A stretch of DNA of 42,096 nucleotides, taken from contig LUCW03000206.1 in assembly GCA_001586965.3 (NCBI GenBank), positions 117,501 through 159,596 of the forward strand, given 5' to 3'. Shown piece after piece: positions 22,615-34,138 of the stretch (position 1 is its first letter; the number at the start of each line of letters is the position of its first letter). The notes below the pieces were generated by a model, which had not been told where the DNA came from, did no database searches, and saw only the letters and a list, made by a program, of their open reading frames with translations. The stretch comes from Sphaeroforma sirkka (taxonomy: Eukaryota > Opisthokonta > Ichthyosporea > Ichthyophonida). The position numbers and the translations under genes are program-made.

Positions 22615-23648
22615 AAACCCTATTGTCGCAATCTTAAACCATCTAGAATTGGCCATCCAATCCGTAGCTAGTAACTCTCGGCCCATTTTGTTGAAGTACG
22701 GTACAAAGCGTGACAGCATATCCGATAAGTGAGTATGCATCCCCGGTATGTGTGATGCTAAATGGAAAATTTGCATTCGTATCGTGCCATCGACTGACCA
22801 ATTGTGAGTTGGGGTTCTAAAATCCCCAGTCCTTAAAATGAGTGAGTCCAGTCACAATAGCCAACAGCTCTTGTTGCACCGTCGGGTAGTTGATTTGTGA
22901 CGAGTTCATAGCCCTGCTAAAGAACTGCACGTATCTCGGTTTCCCGTCAATCATTTGATACAGAACGCCTCCTAACGCCATGACGGATGCGTCTGTAGCC
23001 ACCATGAATGGTACTCCATGTTTCGGTGGCTGGACTACTGGAGCCCGCTGAACCACTGTTTGGAGCTGCTAAAAGGCATCATCACATTCATTAACCCACA
23101 ACGCTGCCAATCTAGCCGTGTGACATCTTAAATGTTCGAAAGGCATAAGGTAGCTTGCCAAGTGTGGAGCTGCATCTGACAGGAAGTTGACGAATCCGCA
23201 CATGCTGTTAATATCTTTGCTTGTAGTGGGGTTTCTCCGATCCAGCAAGTGTTCGACCTTTCCGTGGTCGATCATAATATCGTCCCCAGAGACCTGATAT
23301 CCCAACAAATGTATCTCATTTACACCAAACTGACCTTGTTGCTGTTGATTTCGCACATATACATATTCAGCGTAGCTAAAACCTCACGCACAACACTATC
23401 ATACTCCTCTTTGGTTTTAGTAAATACCACTTTATCGTCGATATATACCTGTACATTGTCCATATCTCTCAACGGGTCCTGCATGATCTTTTGAAAGAAG
23501 GCTGGAAACGTATGTAGACCAAATGGTGCTCCCTTGAACAGATACTGCTGTCCATCCTAAGTGAAGGTAAAATTATACTTCCAGTGTGGTTTGCATATCT
23601 TCATTTGGTGGTAGCCTTGCTTCCAATCGATGGTCGAAAAAATATCTG

Positions 23649-23725
23649 GTTTTAGGGTTTTAGGGTTTTAGGGTTTTTAGGGTTTTAGGGTTTTAGGGTT
23701 TTTAGGGTTTAGGGTTTAGGGTTTA
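23649..23725 (+). repeat. Interstitial telomeric tract 1 (TTTAGGG/TTTTAGGG)
   Basis: About 77 bp of telomere repeats with T-runs of three to five and the G-strand pointing right. It joins the interrupted element C to the 3' end of LINE copy 1. Confidence 0.95.
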
Positions 23726-26700
23726 GGTACCTTTATTTGTTTACACGCTATTGCTATATACAATGGCTTGTGTCCGAAGACCTGTGGCGGCCGGCAGGTG
23801 TCGCAGTTTGTGCCTTAATCCCTGTTTTCTCAGGTAGAGGCTAACTGAACTGTCTAATAGCTGAGTTGTTGCGCTGCGTTTAGTTTGCTATGTGGCTTGG
23901 TTTCTTTGGGTATGTAGTTCTATGGGTTGTTTTAGTAGTAGTTTGTAAATCCTAACTGGTTGGAAACAAGTGCTGAGAATATACTATGACCGATTTGCAT
24001 TTCGTATTACTGAATATGAGAGAGAGACCAGTAGCGGCACTACTGTCTCGGACTCACTACCGCATCACCGGGTTGCGATTTGCAGCTGTGTCTGCCGGTA
24101 GGCGCTTAGGGCGGATGTGTTCTAGGAGGTGGGCGTTTCATCGCAGGATGTTTGTTGATATAATTGCTATTCAGCTTCAAGTCAATGCAAATCTGTCGTA
24201 GGCATATTTGCCAACACTTGTTAAAATCAGGTGGATCTAGACTGCTAGTGATATAGGAGAGAGTGATATCTATTGGGATGTAGTTTTCTAAATCCTGATC
24301 TATATCGAACAGGGGGTGAATGTGGTGGTGGGGTAGTGTGCGTTTCCAATACTGTGGTGTGATTATGTACGCTGCTGCCTCTGGGTGAAGCGTATTGAAA
24401 TCTATTTGCGGATTATCAATCCACAGTACTCTATTGGGTTGCTGGCCACGATCTATACTAGCCAGTGATGGCCATATAAATTCATTGCCTGGGTGTGCAC
24501 CATTTACACGTAACGTATGAACTACAGTAGTCATGAAACGCGGCACTGGAAACACTTTTTCTATGAGTATGTTTGGTTCTATCGGTCCCTTGTGTATATA
24601 CACTAGTTGATCGTGAATCGTTAGCATGTCTGTATAGCGCTTGCGACTACTAAGTGCATCTAGCAGTGTCTTATTAACTACTACGCCTTTCTGTGGTGCG
24701 ATCAGTTTTGACACAAACTCTAACACGAAGGGACATGTAAAGTGTGTGGGAGTGAACTTTCTAGCGCTACAGCCGATGCATGCGAGACCTGCCGGGGTCT
24801 TTTCTAGCGTGAAACAGAACCTGTGTAATATGTAGAACAGGAAGATCGTCGGAACTCGGAAGAGAAGACTGCTGAAGCTGTGATGTTCCAGCGGTGTGTC
24901 GAATCGGTAGCGTTCTTCTTCGCCGGGGTAGATGAGCCGAAATCTCAGCTCGCGTGCTGCCTCGCGGTGTAGCGCACCGTCTTCCTTGTTTGGGTTCTTT
25001 TTGGTATAGAAAGTCTTCAATTGTCTGTATAGTTTATAATATGGATAAAAATAGATGTTCTCGCGAGCGAGCATGGTGAGTCCCATCGGGGTGAAAACGG
25101 ATTTGCGTTTGTTCATATAGTCTTGCAGTGGATTTCTGATTGACATTCTACTAATATGATTGATTAAACTTACACATTGCCACTCACACAGTGCCTGCGC
25201 ATCAAGCAAGCCACAAAATTTGATCGAATTACGCATAGTAGGTGTGAAACTCTTAGGCGGGTCTTTCTGTGCCGCTGTAGATGTAATATATCCTACAGCA
25301 CGATGGAGCACAAAGTTTAGTTGGAATAACTGTTTGTCTATCACTTCAGTGAGTGATTTATCGGCTAAAGGGATAAAACATAGTCCATATGTGATTTTGA
25401 GAGTATAAACACTCGAGAAATCATCAGCTTGTTATGCGGGTGCAAGTGATCCCCAGCTCGGAAGCCGAAAGGACCGCTATCGGTTATTGCATTATTGAGC
25501 GTGGTGGTTCTATTTGCAAGCATCTCTACTATATTGATTCCTTTTGGGCTCATTGGAAACCCAAGGTATCGTGCAGTCTTAGTGGATTGTATACTACATT
25601 GATCGAGCACAAATGTAAATCGGTCCTTTGGGTTTTCTGGTGCTATGTATAGTGATTTTAGTGGGTGGAACTCAACACCAGAACGTCTGCCCCACACAGC
25701 TGCGAGATTAAGACACTGCTGTAGTTTCAGGGTGTTTCGATTGTATAGTGACATGTCATCTACCCAACCGAGAAACCCATTGGGGTCAACTTTCTCGAGA
25801 CTGTCTAAAAGTGGGTCTATATATATATTAAATAATGTAGGGGCTATTGGGTCGCCCTGGGTCAATCCATTCTTTCGAGCGAATTTTGGACCCAACACTT
25901 GCTGGTACGTAACGCGCGAAGTCACATTGAGATACATATTTTTGAACAAACTGATGAGTTGTGTGGGTACATGTCTATTGTGTAGTAAACGCCACAACCT
26001 GTCCAATCGCACAGAATCGTATGCTTTCTTAATGTCTAGGAATATCTGATGTGTAGGTGCATCTGTAGGATTGGCCTGGTTTATATATTCGTGTAATGTC
26101 AGTGCGTGTGTAAAGCAAGAATAGCCGGATTTGAATCCACCTTGTCTTTTTTGTGTGTTTTAAATGCATCTAATTTGTTAATATGACTGAGCAACACGAT
26201 TTGGAAGATGCGTCTTAATATCTGGGTGAGCGTTATAGGTCGGAATTGCTCTGGACCTAACGGTATATCAATCTTAGGGATAGGTACTATAAGAGTGCAT
26301 AGCCATGCATCAGGTATCTCCCGTGTGAAGTATCTTAGTGAATAACAGGTGCAACACCTTGAGAATTGGCGATTTGGGATTGGGTTTCCCCTGGTCTTTG
26401 TGGCCTCTAGGGTACGGTTCTATTGCAGCTTTTAAGAGATCGATATGTATGCCATCCGGGCCTGAGCCTTTTCGACTATCGTATCTCAAAATTGCATCCA
26501 TAATATTTCCTGTAGTGAAAACATCATGGTCTATCGGGATAAATTCTGAGTGTGTTTTTCTCTGGTATCTTGTAGAAGGCATCTCTGTTGAATAACTTTT
26601 CTAAAAAACGAACTAATAATATGTGCAGTTGGTTCTGTGGTATTTGGTATAGTGGGTTGTCTTGTTCTAGATTTTCGCTGTTTAGAGAACAACCTGACTA

Positions 26701-27842
26701 TAGCATCATTGGGTACTCGTTCTGTGGAGCGGAGGGGTGTGCATGATCTATGAGGATTACTTTCTAAGAAGTAACCGTAGAAACAGCCTTGTGCTCGTTT
26801 CCAAAACTGATTGATTATAGAGTCGTATATGATTTTGATATCATTCTGATCTGAGTTCTGAACTCGTTTGATCCATGTCTTAGCAAACACCCGAATTCTG
26901 GTACAAAATGTACGTGTATAGCGCACATTTTTTGCAGTTATAGGTTCGAATGCGATATCTGTTGTAGTAGCCTGAGATGGCATACATTCTATGTCTGCAG
27001 GTTTAGTGTGTACTGTCTGAGTATCTGGTGATTCAATTTGTATTGCAAATACCCACTCGTGGTCTGTCCTGAGCCCGATATCTTTACAACGTATAAGAGA
27101 TAGTGATGTCTTTTGTGCGTGCTTGTGCATATACGTGATCGACCCGTATATTCCCAGATTGCGATGGGAGTACATGATCTAGCCTATGTAGTCGTGTGTA
27201 GAATTTGATCGATTCTCTGCGCGCAGGGGAAATGATTTTATCGTCGCCATATTCGATATCACGAAAATTCATGTCGCCACACAACACGTGTGGTTTGCAA
27301 TTCAGAGATAATAGCACATTATATACATCATCCCCTAGGGATGGCGCCAAATATACACAAGCAACAGTCACTGCGCGAAACGTGAAAGCCACGAAATATT
27401 GACTAAAAGCGTGCAATCTAAATTGATATGCATTGTGTCTACTAATCACGGCAACACCGTTATTTCTGCCCCCCGCGATGAGCACTGGCCGAAGGCGGTG
27501 AGGCGTAGATCAGATTTGTATTAGTATTATTACACACAGCATTCAAACGATCGGTCGGTATAACCCCAGGTCTCTACTAAACACAGGGCATCGCATTGAC
27601 TGCAAAGTGAGCGTATTATTTCGTATTGTTTAGCTACATTCATTAGAGAATTTAGATTGACATAATACACGAGAATGTCACTCATTGCGATTTCATCTTA
27701 CTATCAGTACGGGTTTGTATAAAGTCAGAGAGTTCCTTTCTCGTTTCTGGATCACTGATTGGTGGTGAGTTAAACCCATCTCCTAAGACTGCGACTCAAT
27801 TCATCTTCAGATAGAGTTCTAACGATTCATCATCATTCGAGT
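23726..27842 (-). mobile_element. Telomere-associated APE-type LINE, copy 1 (5'-truncated)
   Basis: The first of three head-to-tail minus-strand copies. Its 3' end (left) starts with GGTACC adjoining TTTAGG repeats and has a ~380-bp 3' UTR. ORF2 is present but frameshifted. At the 5' end the copy stops within the ORF1 C-terminal region and passes straight into TTTTAGGG repeats, as expected for incomplete reverse transcription or end erosion followed by telomere addition. It is near-identical by eye to copies 2 and 3, so recent. Confidence 0.93.
24106..27685 (-). CDS. LINE ORF2 (endonuclease-reverse transcriptase), copy 1, frameshifted
   Basis: About 1,190 codons from an ATG at 27685 to TAA at 24106. 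In order: APE-type endonuclease, RT (GPDGIHIDLLKAA, GLTQGDPIAPTLFN, FLGWVDDMSLYN, ARYLGFPMSPKG), and a C-terminal region with a CIGC...H...C zinc-knuckle-like motif and a proline-rich end (MKRPPPRTHPP). The catalytic loop reads VDD rather than the usual ADD. The frame is split into at least five pieces. Several splits fall at runs of one base (for example the six-C run near 27,470, five C in copy 3), so part of this may be assembly error. The C-terminal 412 codons are open. Confidence 0.9.
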
Positions 27843-27972
27843 TTTAGGGTTTTAGGGTTTTCGGGTTTTAGACACTTTTAGGGTTTTAGGGTTTAAGGTT
27901 AGGGTTCAGGTTGTTTTAGGGGTTTTTTAGGGTTTAGGGTTTTAGGGTTTAGGGTTTAGGGTTTAGGGTTTA
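27842..27972 (+). repeat. Interstitial telomeric tract 2
   Basis: About 130 bp of TTTAGGG/TTTTAGGG repeats, degenerate at the left (TTTTCGGG, TTTAAGG, GGGTTCAGG) and regular at the right. It separates the truncated 5' end of LINE copy 1 from the 3' end of copy 2. Confidence 0.95.
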
Positions 27973-28352
27973 GGTACCTTTATTTGTTTACACGCTATTG
28001 CTATATACAATGGCTTGTGTCCGAAGACCTGTGGCGGCGCAGGTGTCGCAGTTTGTGCCTTAATCCCTGTTTTCTCAGGTAGAGGCTAACTGAACTGTCT
28101 AATGGCTGAGTTGTTGCGCTGCGTTTAGTTTGCTATGTGGCTTGGTTTCTTTGGGTATGTAGTTCTATGGGTTGTTTTAGTAGTAGTTTGTAAATCCTAA
28201 CTGGTTGGAAACAAGTGCTGAGAATATACTATGACCGATTTGCATTTCGTGTATTACTGAATATGAGAGAGAGACCAGTAGCGGCACTACTGTCTCGGAC
28301 TCACTACCGCATCACCGGGTTGCGATTTGCAGCTGTGTCTGCCGGTAGGCGC

Positions 28353-31300
28353 TTAGGGCGGATGTGTTCTAGGAGGTGGGCGTTTCATCGCAGGATGTTT
28401 GTTGATATAATTGCTATTCAGCTTCAAGTCAATGCAAATCTGTCGTAGGCATATTTGCCAACACTTGGTAAAATCAGGTGGATCTAGACTGCTAGTGATA
28501 TAGGAGAGAGTGATATCTATTGGGATGTTGTTTTCTAAATCCTGATCTATATCGAACAGGGGGTGAATGTGGTGGTGGGGTAGTGTGCGTTTCCAATACT
28601 GTGGTGTGATTATGTACGCTGCTGCCTCTGGGTGAAGCGTATTGAAATCTATTTGCGGATTATCAATCCACAGTACTCTATTGGGTTGCTGGCCACGATC
28701 TATACTAGCCAGTGATGGCCATATAAATTCATTGCCTGGGTGTGCACCATTTACACGTAACGTATGAACTACAGTAGTCATGAAACGCGGCACTGGAAAC
28801 ACTTTTTCTATGAGTATGTTTGGTTCTATCGGTCCCTTGTGTATATATACTAGTTGATCGTGAATCGTTAGCATGTCTGTATAGCGCTTGCGACTACTAA
28901 GTGCATCTAGCAGTGTCTTATTAACTACTACGCCTTTCTGTGGTGCGATCAGTTTTGACACAAACTCTAACACGAAGGGACATGTAAAGTGTGTGGGAGT
29001 GAACTTTCTAGCGCTACAGCCGATGCATGCGAGACCTGCCGGGGTCTTTTCTAGCGTGAAACAGAACCTGTGTAATATGTAGAACAGGAAGATCGTCGGA
29101 ACTCGGAAGAGAAGACTGCTGAAGCTGTGATGTTCCAGCGGTGTGTCGAATCGGTAGCGTTCTTCTTCGCCGGGGTAGATGAGCCGAAATCTCAGCTCGC
29201 GTGCTGCCTCGCGGTGTAGCGCACCTTCTTCCTTGTTTGGGTTCTTTTTTTGGTATAGAAAATCTTCAATTGTCTGTATAGTTTATAATATGGATAAAAA
29301 TAGATGTTCTCGCGAGCGAGCATGGTGAGTCCCATCGGGGTGAAAACGGATTTGCGTTTGTTCATATAGTCTTGCAGTGGATTTCTGATTGACATTCTAC
29401 TAATATGATTGATTAAACTTACACATTGCCACTCACACAGTGCCTGAGCATCAAGCAAGCCACAAAATTTGATCGAATTACGCATAGTAGGTGTGAAACT
29501 CTTAGGCGGGTCTTTCTGTGCCGCTGTGGATGTAATATATCCCTACAGCACGATGGAGCACAAAGTTGAGTTGGAATAACTGTTTGTCTATCACTTCAGT
29601 GAGTGATTTATCGGCTAAAGGGATAAAACAGAGTCCATAAGTGATTTTGGAGAGTATAAACACTCGAAAAAAAAATCATCAGCTTGTTATGCGGGTGCAA
29701 GTGATCCCCAGCTCGAAAGCCGAAAGGACCGCTATCGGTTATTGCATTACTAAGCGTGGTGGTTCTATTTGCAAGCATCTCTACTATATTGATTCCTTTT
29801 GGGCTCATTGGAAACCCAAGGTATCGTGCAGTCTTAGTGGATTGTATACTACATTGATCGAGCACAAATGTAAATCGGTCCTTTGGGTTTTCTGGTGCTA
29901 TGTATAGTGACTTTAGTGGGTGGAACTCAACACCAGAACGTCTGCCCCACACGGCTGCGAGATTAAGACACTGCTGTAGTTTCAGGGTGTTTCGATTGTA
30001 TAGTGACATGTCATCTACCCAACCGAGAAACCCATTGGGGTCAACTTTCTCGAGACTGTCTAAAAGTGGGTCTATATATATATTAAATAATGTAGGGGCT
30101 ATTGGGTCGCCCTGGGTCAATCCATTCTTTTCGAGCGAATTTTGGACCCAACACTTGCTGGTACGTAACGCGCGAAGTCACATTGAGATACATATTTTTG
30201 AACAAACTGATGAGTTGTGTGGGTACATGTCTATTGTGTAGTAAACGCCACAACCTGTCCAATCGCACAGAATCGTATGCTTTCTTAATGTCTAGGAATA
30301 TCTGATGTAGGTGCATCTGTAGGATTGGCCTGGTTTATATATTCGTGTAATGTCAGTGCGTGTGTAAAGCAAGAATAGCCGGATTTGAATCCACCTTGTC
30401 TTTTGTGTGTTTTAAATGCATCTAATTTGTTAATATGACTGAGCAACACGATTTGGAAGATGCGTCTTAATATCTGGGTGAGCGTTATAGGTCGGAATTG
30501 CTCTGGACCTAACGGTATATCAATCTTAGGGATAGGTACTATAAGAGTGCATAGCCATGCATCAGGTATCTCTCCCGTGTGAAGTATCTTAGTGAATAAC
30601 AGGTGCAACACCTTGAGAATTGGCGATTTGGGATTGGGTTTCCCTGGTCTTTGTGGCCTCTAGGGTACGGTTCTATTGCAGCTTTTAAGAGATCGATATG
30701 TATGCCATCCGGGCCTGAGCCTTTTCGACTATCGTATCTCAAAATTGCATCCATAATATTTCCTGTAGTGAAAAAAAAACATCATGGTCTATCGGGATAA
30801 ATTCTGAGTGTGTTTTCTCTGGTATCTTGTAGAAGGCATCTCTGTTGAATAACTTTTCTAAAAAACGAACTAATAATATGTGCAGTTGGTTCTGTGGTAT
30901 TTGGTATAGTGGGTTGTCTTGTTCTAGATTTTCGCTGTTTAGAGAACAACCTGACTATAGCATCATTGGGTACTCGTTCTGTGGAGCGGAGGGGTGTGCA
31001 TGATCTATGAGGATTACTTTCTAAGAAGTAACCGTAGAAACAGCCTTGCGCTCGTTTCCAAAACTGATTGATTATAGAGTCGTATATGATTTTGATATCA
31101 TTCTGATCTGAGTTCTGAACTCGTTTGATCCATGTCTTAGCAAACACCTGAATTCTGGCGCAAAATGTACGTGTATAGCGCACATTTTTTTGCAGTTATA
31201 GGTTCGAATGCGATATCTGTTGTAGCCCTGAGATGGCATACATTCTATGTCTGCAGGTTTAGTGTGTACTGTCTGAGTATCTGGTGATTCAATTTGTATT

Positions 31301-31940
31301 GCAAATACCCACTCGTGATCTGTCCTGAGCCCGATATCTTTACAACGTATAAGAGATAGTGATGTCTTTGTGCGTGCTTGTGCATATACGTGATCGACCC
31401 GTATATTCCCAGATTGCGATGGGAGTACATGATCTAGCCTATGTAGTCGTGTGTAGAATTCGATCGATTCTCTGCGCGCAGGAGAAATGATTTTATCGTC
31501 GCCATATTCGATATCACGAAAATTCATGTCGCCACACAACACGTGTGTGTTTTGCAATTCAGAGATAATAGCACATTATATACATCATCCCCTAGGGATG
31601 GCGCCAAATATACACAAGCAACAGTCACTGCGCGAAACGTGAAAGCCACGAAATATTGACTAAAAAAGCGTGCAATCTAAATTGATATGCATTGTGTCTA
31701 CTAATCACGGCAACACCGTTATTTCTGCCCCCCGCGATGAGCACTGGCCGAAGGCGGTGAGGCGTAGATCAGATTTGTATTAGTATTATTACACACAGCA
31801 TTCAAACGATCGGTATAACCCCAGGTCTCTACTAAACACAGGGCATCGCATTGACTGCAAAGTGAGCGTATTATTTCGTATTGTTTAGCTACATTCATTA
31901 GAGAATTTAGATTGACATAATACACGAGAATGTCACTCAT
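28353..31940 (-). CDS. LINE ORF2 (endonuclease-reverse transcriptase), copy 2, frameshifted
   Basis: Same layout as copy 1: APE endonuclease, RT with FLDIKKAYDSV, TQGDPIAPTLFN and WVDDMSLYN, then the zinc-knuckle-like C-terminus. The start ATG at 31940 overlaps the ORF1 stop in an ATGA. It is split by several frameshifts: a six-C run near 31,726 (five in copy 3), an extended T-run in the RT-to-C-terminal linker near 29,245, and an A-run near 30,775. Homopolymer length is the main difference from the other copies. Confidence 0.9.
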
Positions 31941-33212
31941 TGCGATTTCATCTTACTATCAGTACGGGTTTGTATAAAGTCAGAGAGTTCCTTTCTCGTT
32001 TCTGGATCACTGATTGGTGGTGAGTTAAACCCATCTCCTAAGACTGCGACCAATTCATCTTCAGATAGAGTATCTAACGATTCATCATCATTGCCTTCGA
32101 GTCTAGTTCTAGCTCGTTCGTTATCGCTATCGCTTTGACACTTACGTTTGAGGTATGACGATAATTTAGTGATCTCTGATTGTACTTCCATATGATCACT
32201 CTCTGACCTAGCAGATGTTTGTATATCTGCGGGCGAAACTAATAGTTATGGCGAGTGTGTTTGTTATATTGGAACTAGTGGTTGTTGTTTCGGAATCTGT
32301 AGAATTTGCTTTAGATTTAGGCTGTGTTGGATCGTCGGGTACTCTACTGAGCAGGTATGCGAGCACTCTAGGGTACTGGGGTGGACATTTCTCACGTTCT
32401 AGTGCACTTTTATAAGCGGTGGTTAAACGAGTACGTGCTCCATTGATTGCGATAGGATTGGTCACATTCATAGGGTCGGCGCCTTTGTTTGTACGCCAGC
32501 CGCGTGCTAATAGAATCTGTTTGGTTTTAGAACCAAAGCGTGCAGGAACGACTAAATTAACTGCGCTTCGATCTTTGTAAAGATACGAAGCGTGTAAGAT
32601 GGGGATATTTTTCAATAAGTGAAAGTTCCATAGCCATTTCGATAGGTGTTTGTTGGTTGGAAGTGATCCATCCTCTAAAGCGTGAGTGTTGCAGTTAAAG
32701 TATAGTGCAGAGAGCTCCCAGTGATCCTGACAATCCCAAATAGATGGGGGGTTTGCTTGGCTTAAAGAGAGCTTCCTGTGCCTCGCGAGAGGATGGGCTT
32801 CTAGTTTGATTGAGCATTTCTTTAAATGATTTCGGTCCAGGCCTTTGCTTCGGGTCCGATTGTGATTCGCCCAAATTGGGGAAATCAGTGGTGTTCATGG
32901 TTGGCATAGGTGTGTGTGTGTGTCTGTTGTGTTGGTTGCTTGGTGTAGTTTGCGTTTGAGCTGTTCATTCTCTACTTTGAGTTGATTGTTCTGTTCTTGT
33001 AAGAGACTATAAGCAGACTCAAGTCTATTCAGGCGCTCTTCAACACTTTTCTCACCACTTACCTTGGTGTTGCCTTTCTCAGATGTACGTACCTTATTGA
33101 CATTTTCCTCTAGTTGAGATATCTTCACGTTGATCGGCTTGAGTGCTGTTTCCATTGTCGCTCGGATCAGGCTTGCTAGATCGTCCCCCGTAAGAGGTAT
33201 GGCCCCGGCCAT
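31937..33212 (-). CDS. LINE ORF1, copy 2, frameshifted
   Basis: About 425 codons from ATG 33212 (MAGAIPLTGDDLASLIRA) to TGA 31937. The N-terminal part has two likely coiled coils (PINVKISQLEENVNKV and LESAYSLLQEQNNQLKVENE). A serine/proline-rich linker follows (QTRSPSSREAQE), then a central basic globular region (KQILLARGWRTNKGADPMN) and an acidic C-terminus (LSEDELVAVLGDGFNS). Coiled-coil ORF1 proteins typically form trimers that coat LINE RNA, but I cannot identify an RRM or CCHC motif. Frameshifts split the copy into about four pieces. Confidence 0.75.
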
Positions 33213-33245
33213 GGCGTCGTCCAACTTATGACTCTAGCCCTTTTG

Positions 33246-33319
33246 CCGGCCAAAATCAACCGGCTGTGGTCTAGTGGTATTTCGGTACTTTGTTGATGTG
33301 GTGGTCACGTGTTCAATTC
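33246..33319 (+). promoter_or_regulatory. tRNA-like box A/box B pair, antisense at LINE 5' end (copy 2)
   Basis: On the plus strand, TGGTCTAGTGG (33267-33277) matches the tRNA box A consensus. GTGTTCAATTC (33309-33319) resembles box B at about 31 nt spacing. A GCCGG/CCGGC hairpin precedes it. The cloverleaf is not convincing, so this is a possible tRNA-derived or Pol III-type element, not a tRNA gene. It runs antisense to the LINE. Confidence 0.35.
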
Positions 33320-33504
33320 TTTGTGTGGGCCCAGGCCCATGATTTTGGGGTTTGGGTGGTTTCTATTGTTTGGCGTTCACTTTCGCACTGTTGATGTTGT
33401 GTTCACGTTAAAGTGAGATTTTTCAGGTTTGAGGGGTTTGAAACATATAAATTTCAAAAAATATAGGCCCAAAAAGTGAAATATATAAATTTTTAGGGTG
33501 AAAT

Positions 33505-33758
33505 GGCCCAGGGCCCAGGGCCCAGGGTTTAGGGTTTCAGGGCTCAGGCTTAGGGCCCAGGGCCAGGGGGCCCAGGGCCCAAATTTAGGGTTTAGGGCCT
33601 CAGGGCCCAGGGCCTCAGGGTCTAGGGCCTAGGGCCCAGGGCCCATAAATCAGGGCCTAGGGCCCAGGGCCTAGGCCTAGGGCCTTAGGGCCAGGTTTAG
33701 GGCCTAGGGTTTTTTAGGGTTTTAGGGCTTTAGGGTTTTTTTAGGGTTTAGGGTTTAG
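33505..33758 (+). repeat. Interstitial telomeric tract 3 with mixed T/C units
   Basis: About 250 bp of 6-8 bp units in which the T positions are variably C: TTTAGGG, CTTAGGG, CCTAGGG, CCTCAGGG and CCCAGGG. It becomes pure TTTAGGG just before LINE copy 3. It links the normal repeat to the CCCAGGG array at the right end. Confidence 0.9.
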
Positions 33759-34138
33759 GGTACCTTTATTTGTTTACACGCCATTGCTATATACAATGGC
33801 TTGTGTCCGAAGACCTGTGGCGGCCGGCAGGTGTCGCAGTTTGTGCCTTAATCCCTGTTTTCTCAGGTAGAGGCTAACTGAACTGTCTAATGGCTGAGTT
33901 GTTGCGCTGCGTTTAGTTTGCTATGCGGCTTGGTTTCTTTGGGTATGTAGTTCTATGGGTTGTTTTAGTAGTAGTTTGTAAATCCTAACTGGTTGGAAAC
34001 AAGTGCTGAGAATATACTATGACCGATTTGCATTTCGTATTACTGAATATGAGAGAGAGACCAGTAGCGGCACTACTGTCTCGGACTCACTACCGCATCA
34101 CCGGGTTGCGATTTGCAGCTGTGTCTGCCGGTAGGCGC

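Larger units (their letters stand above)
20600..23648 (-). mobile_element. Fossil Ty3/gypsy-like pol fragment C: RT, RNase H, Dam-like, integrase; ends in telomeric repeats
   Basis: RT at about 23,070-23,645 (motif YIDDKVVFT), RNase H at about 22,820-23,056 (VATDASVMALGGVLYQ), a Dam-like domain at about 22,400-22,600 (MFAAHHNAQLLRYRTL, NAWANPPW), and integrase at about 20,614-21,720 (SEHTKDKYVC, SEFTGD, YIGPFKVSVADKKSRTYEV). The right-hand side passes directly into TTTTAGGG repeats within RT, so the 5' part of the element is absent. It carries several short telomere-like motifs. Many breaks. Its integrase part has a near-identical copy at 11571-12536. Confidence 0.86.
27973..33504 (-). mobile_element. 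Telomere-associated APE-type LINE, copy 2 (longest)
   Basis: It begins at GGTACC next to TTTAGG on the left and carries the 3' UTR, ORF2, ORF1 and a 5' region. Homology to copy 3 runs to about 33,353. A further ~150 bp, to about 33,504, is unique here and then gives way to telomere-like repeats. This copy may be the only one with a full 5' end. The ORFs carry frameshifts, mostly at homopolymers. Confidence 0.92.

Noticed and set aside
23986-24201. Plus-strand 71-77 residue open frame repeated in all three LINE copies (also 28215-28448 and 34019-34234)
   Set aside because: It lies antisense to the LINE ORF2 C-terminus and 3' UTR and is conserved only because the copies are near-identical. It has no recognisable domain.
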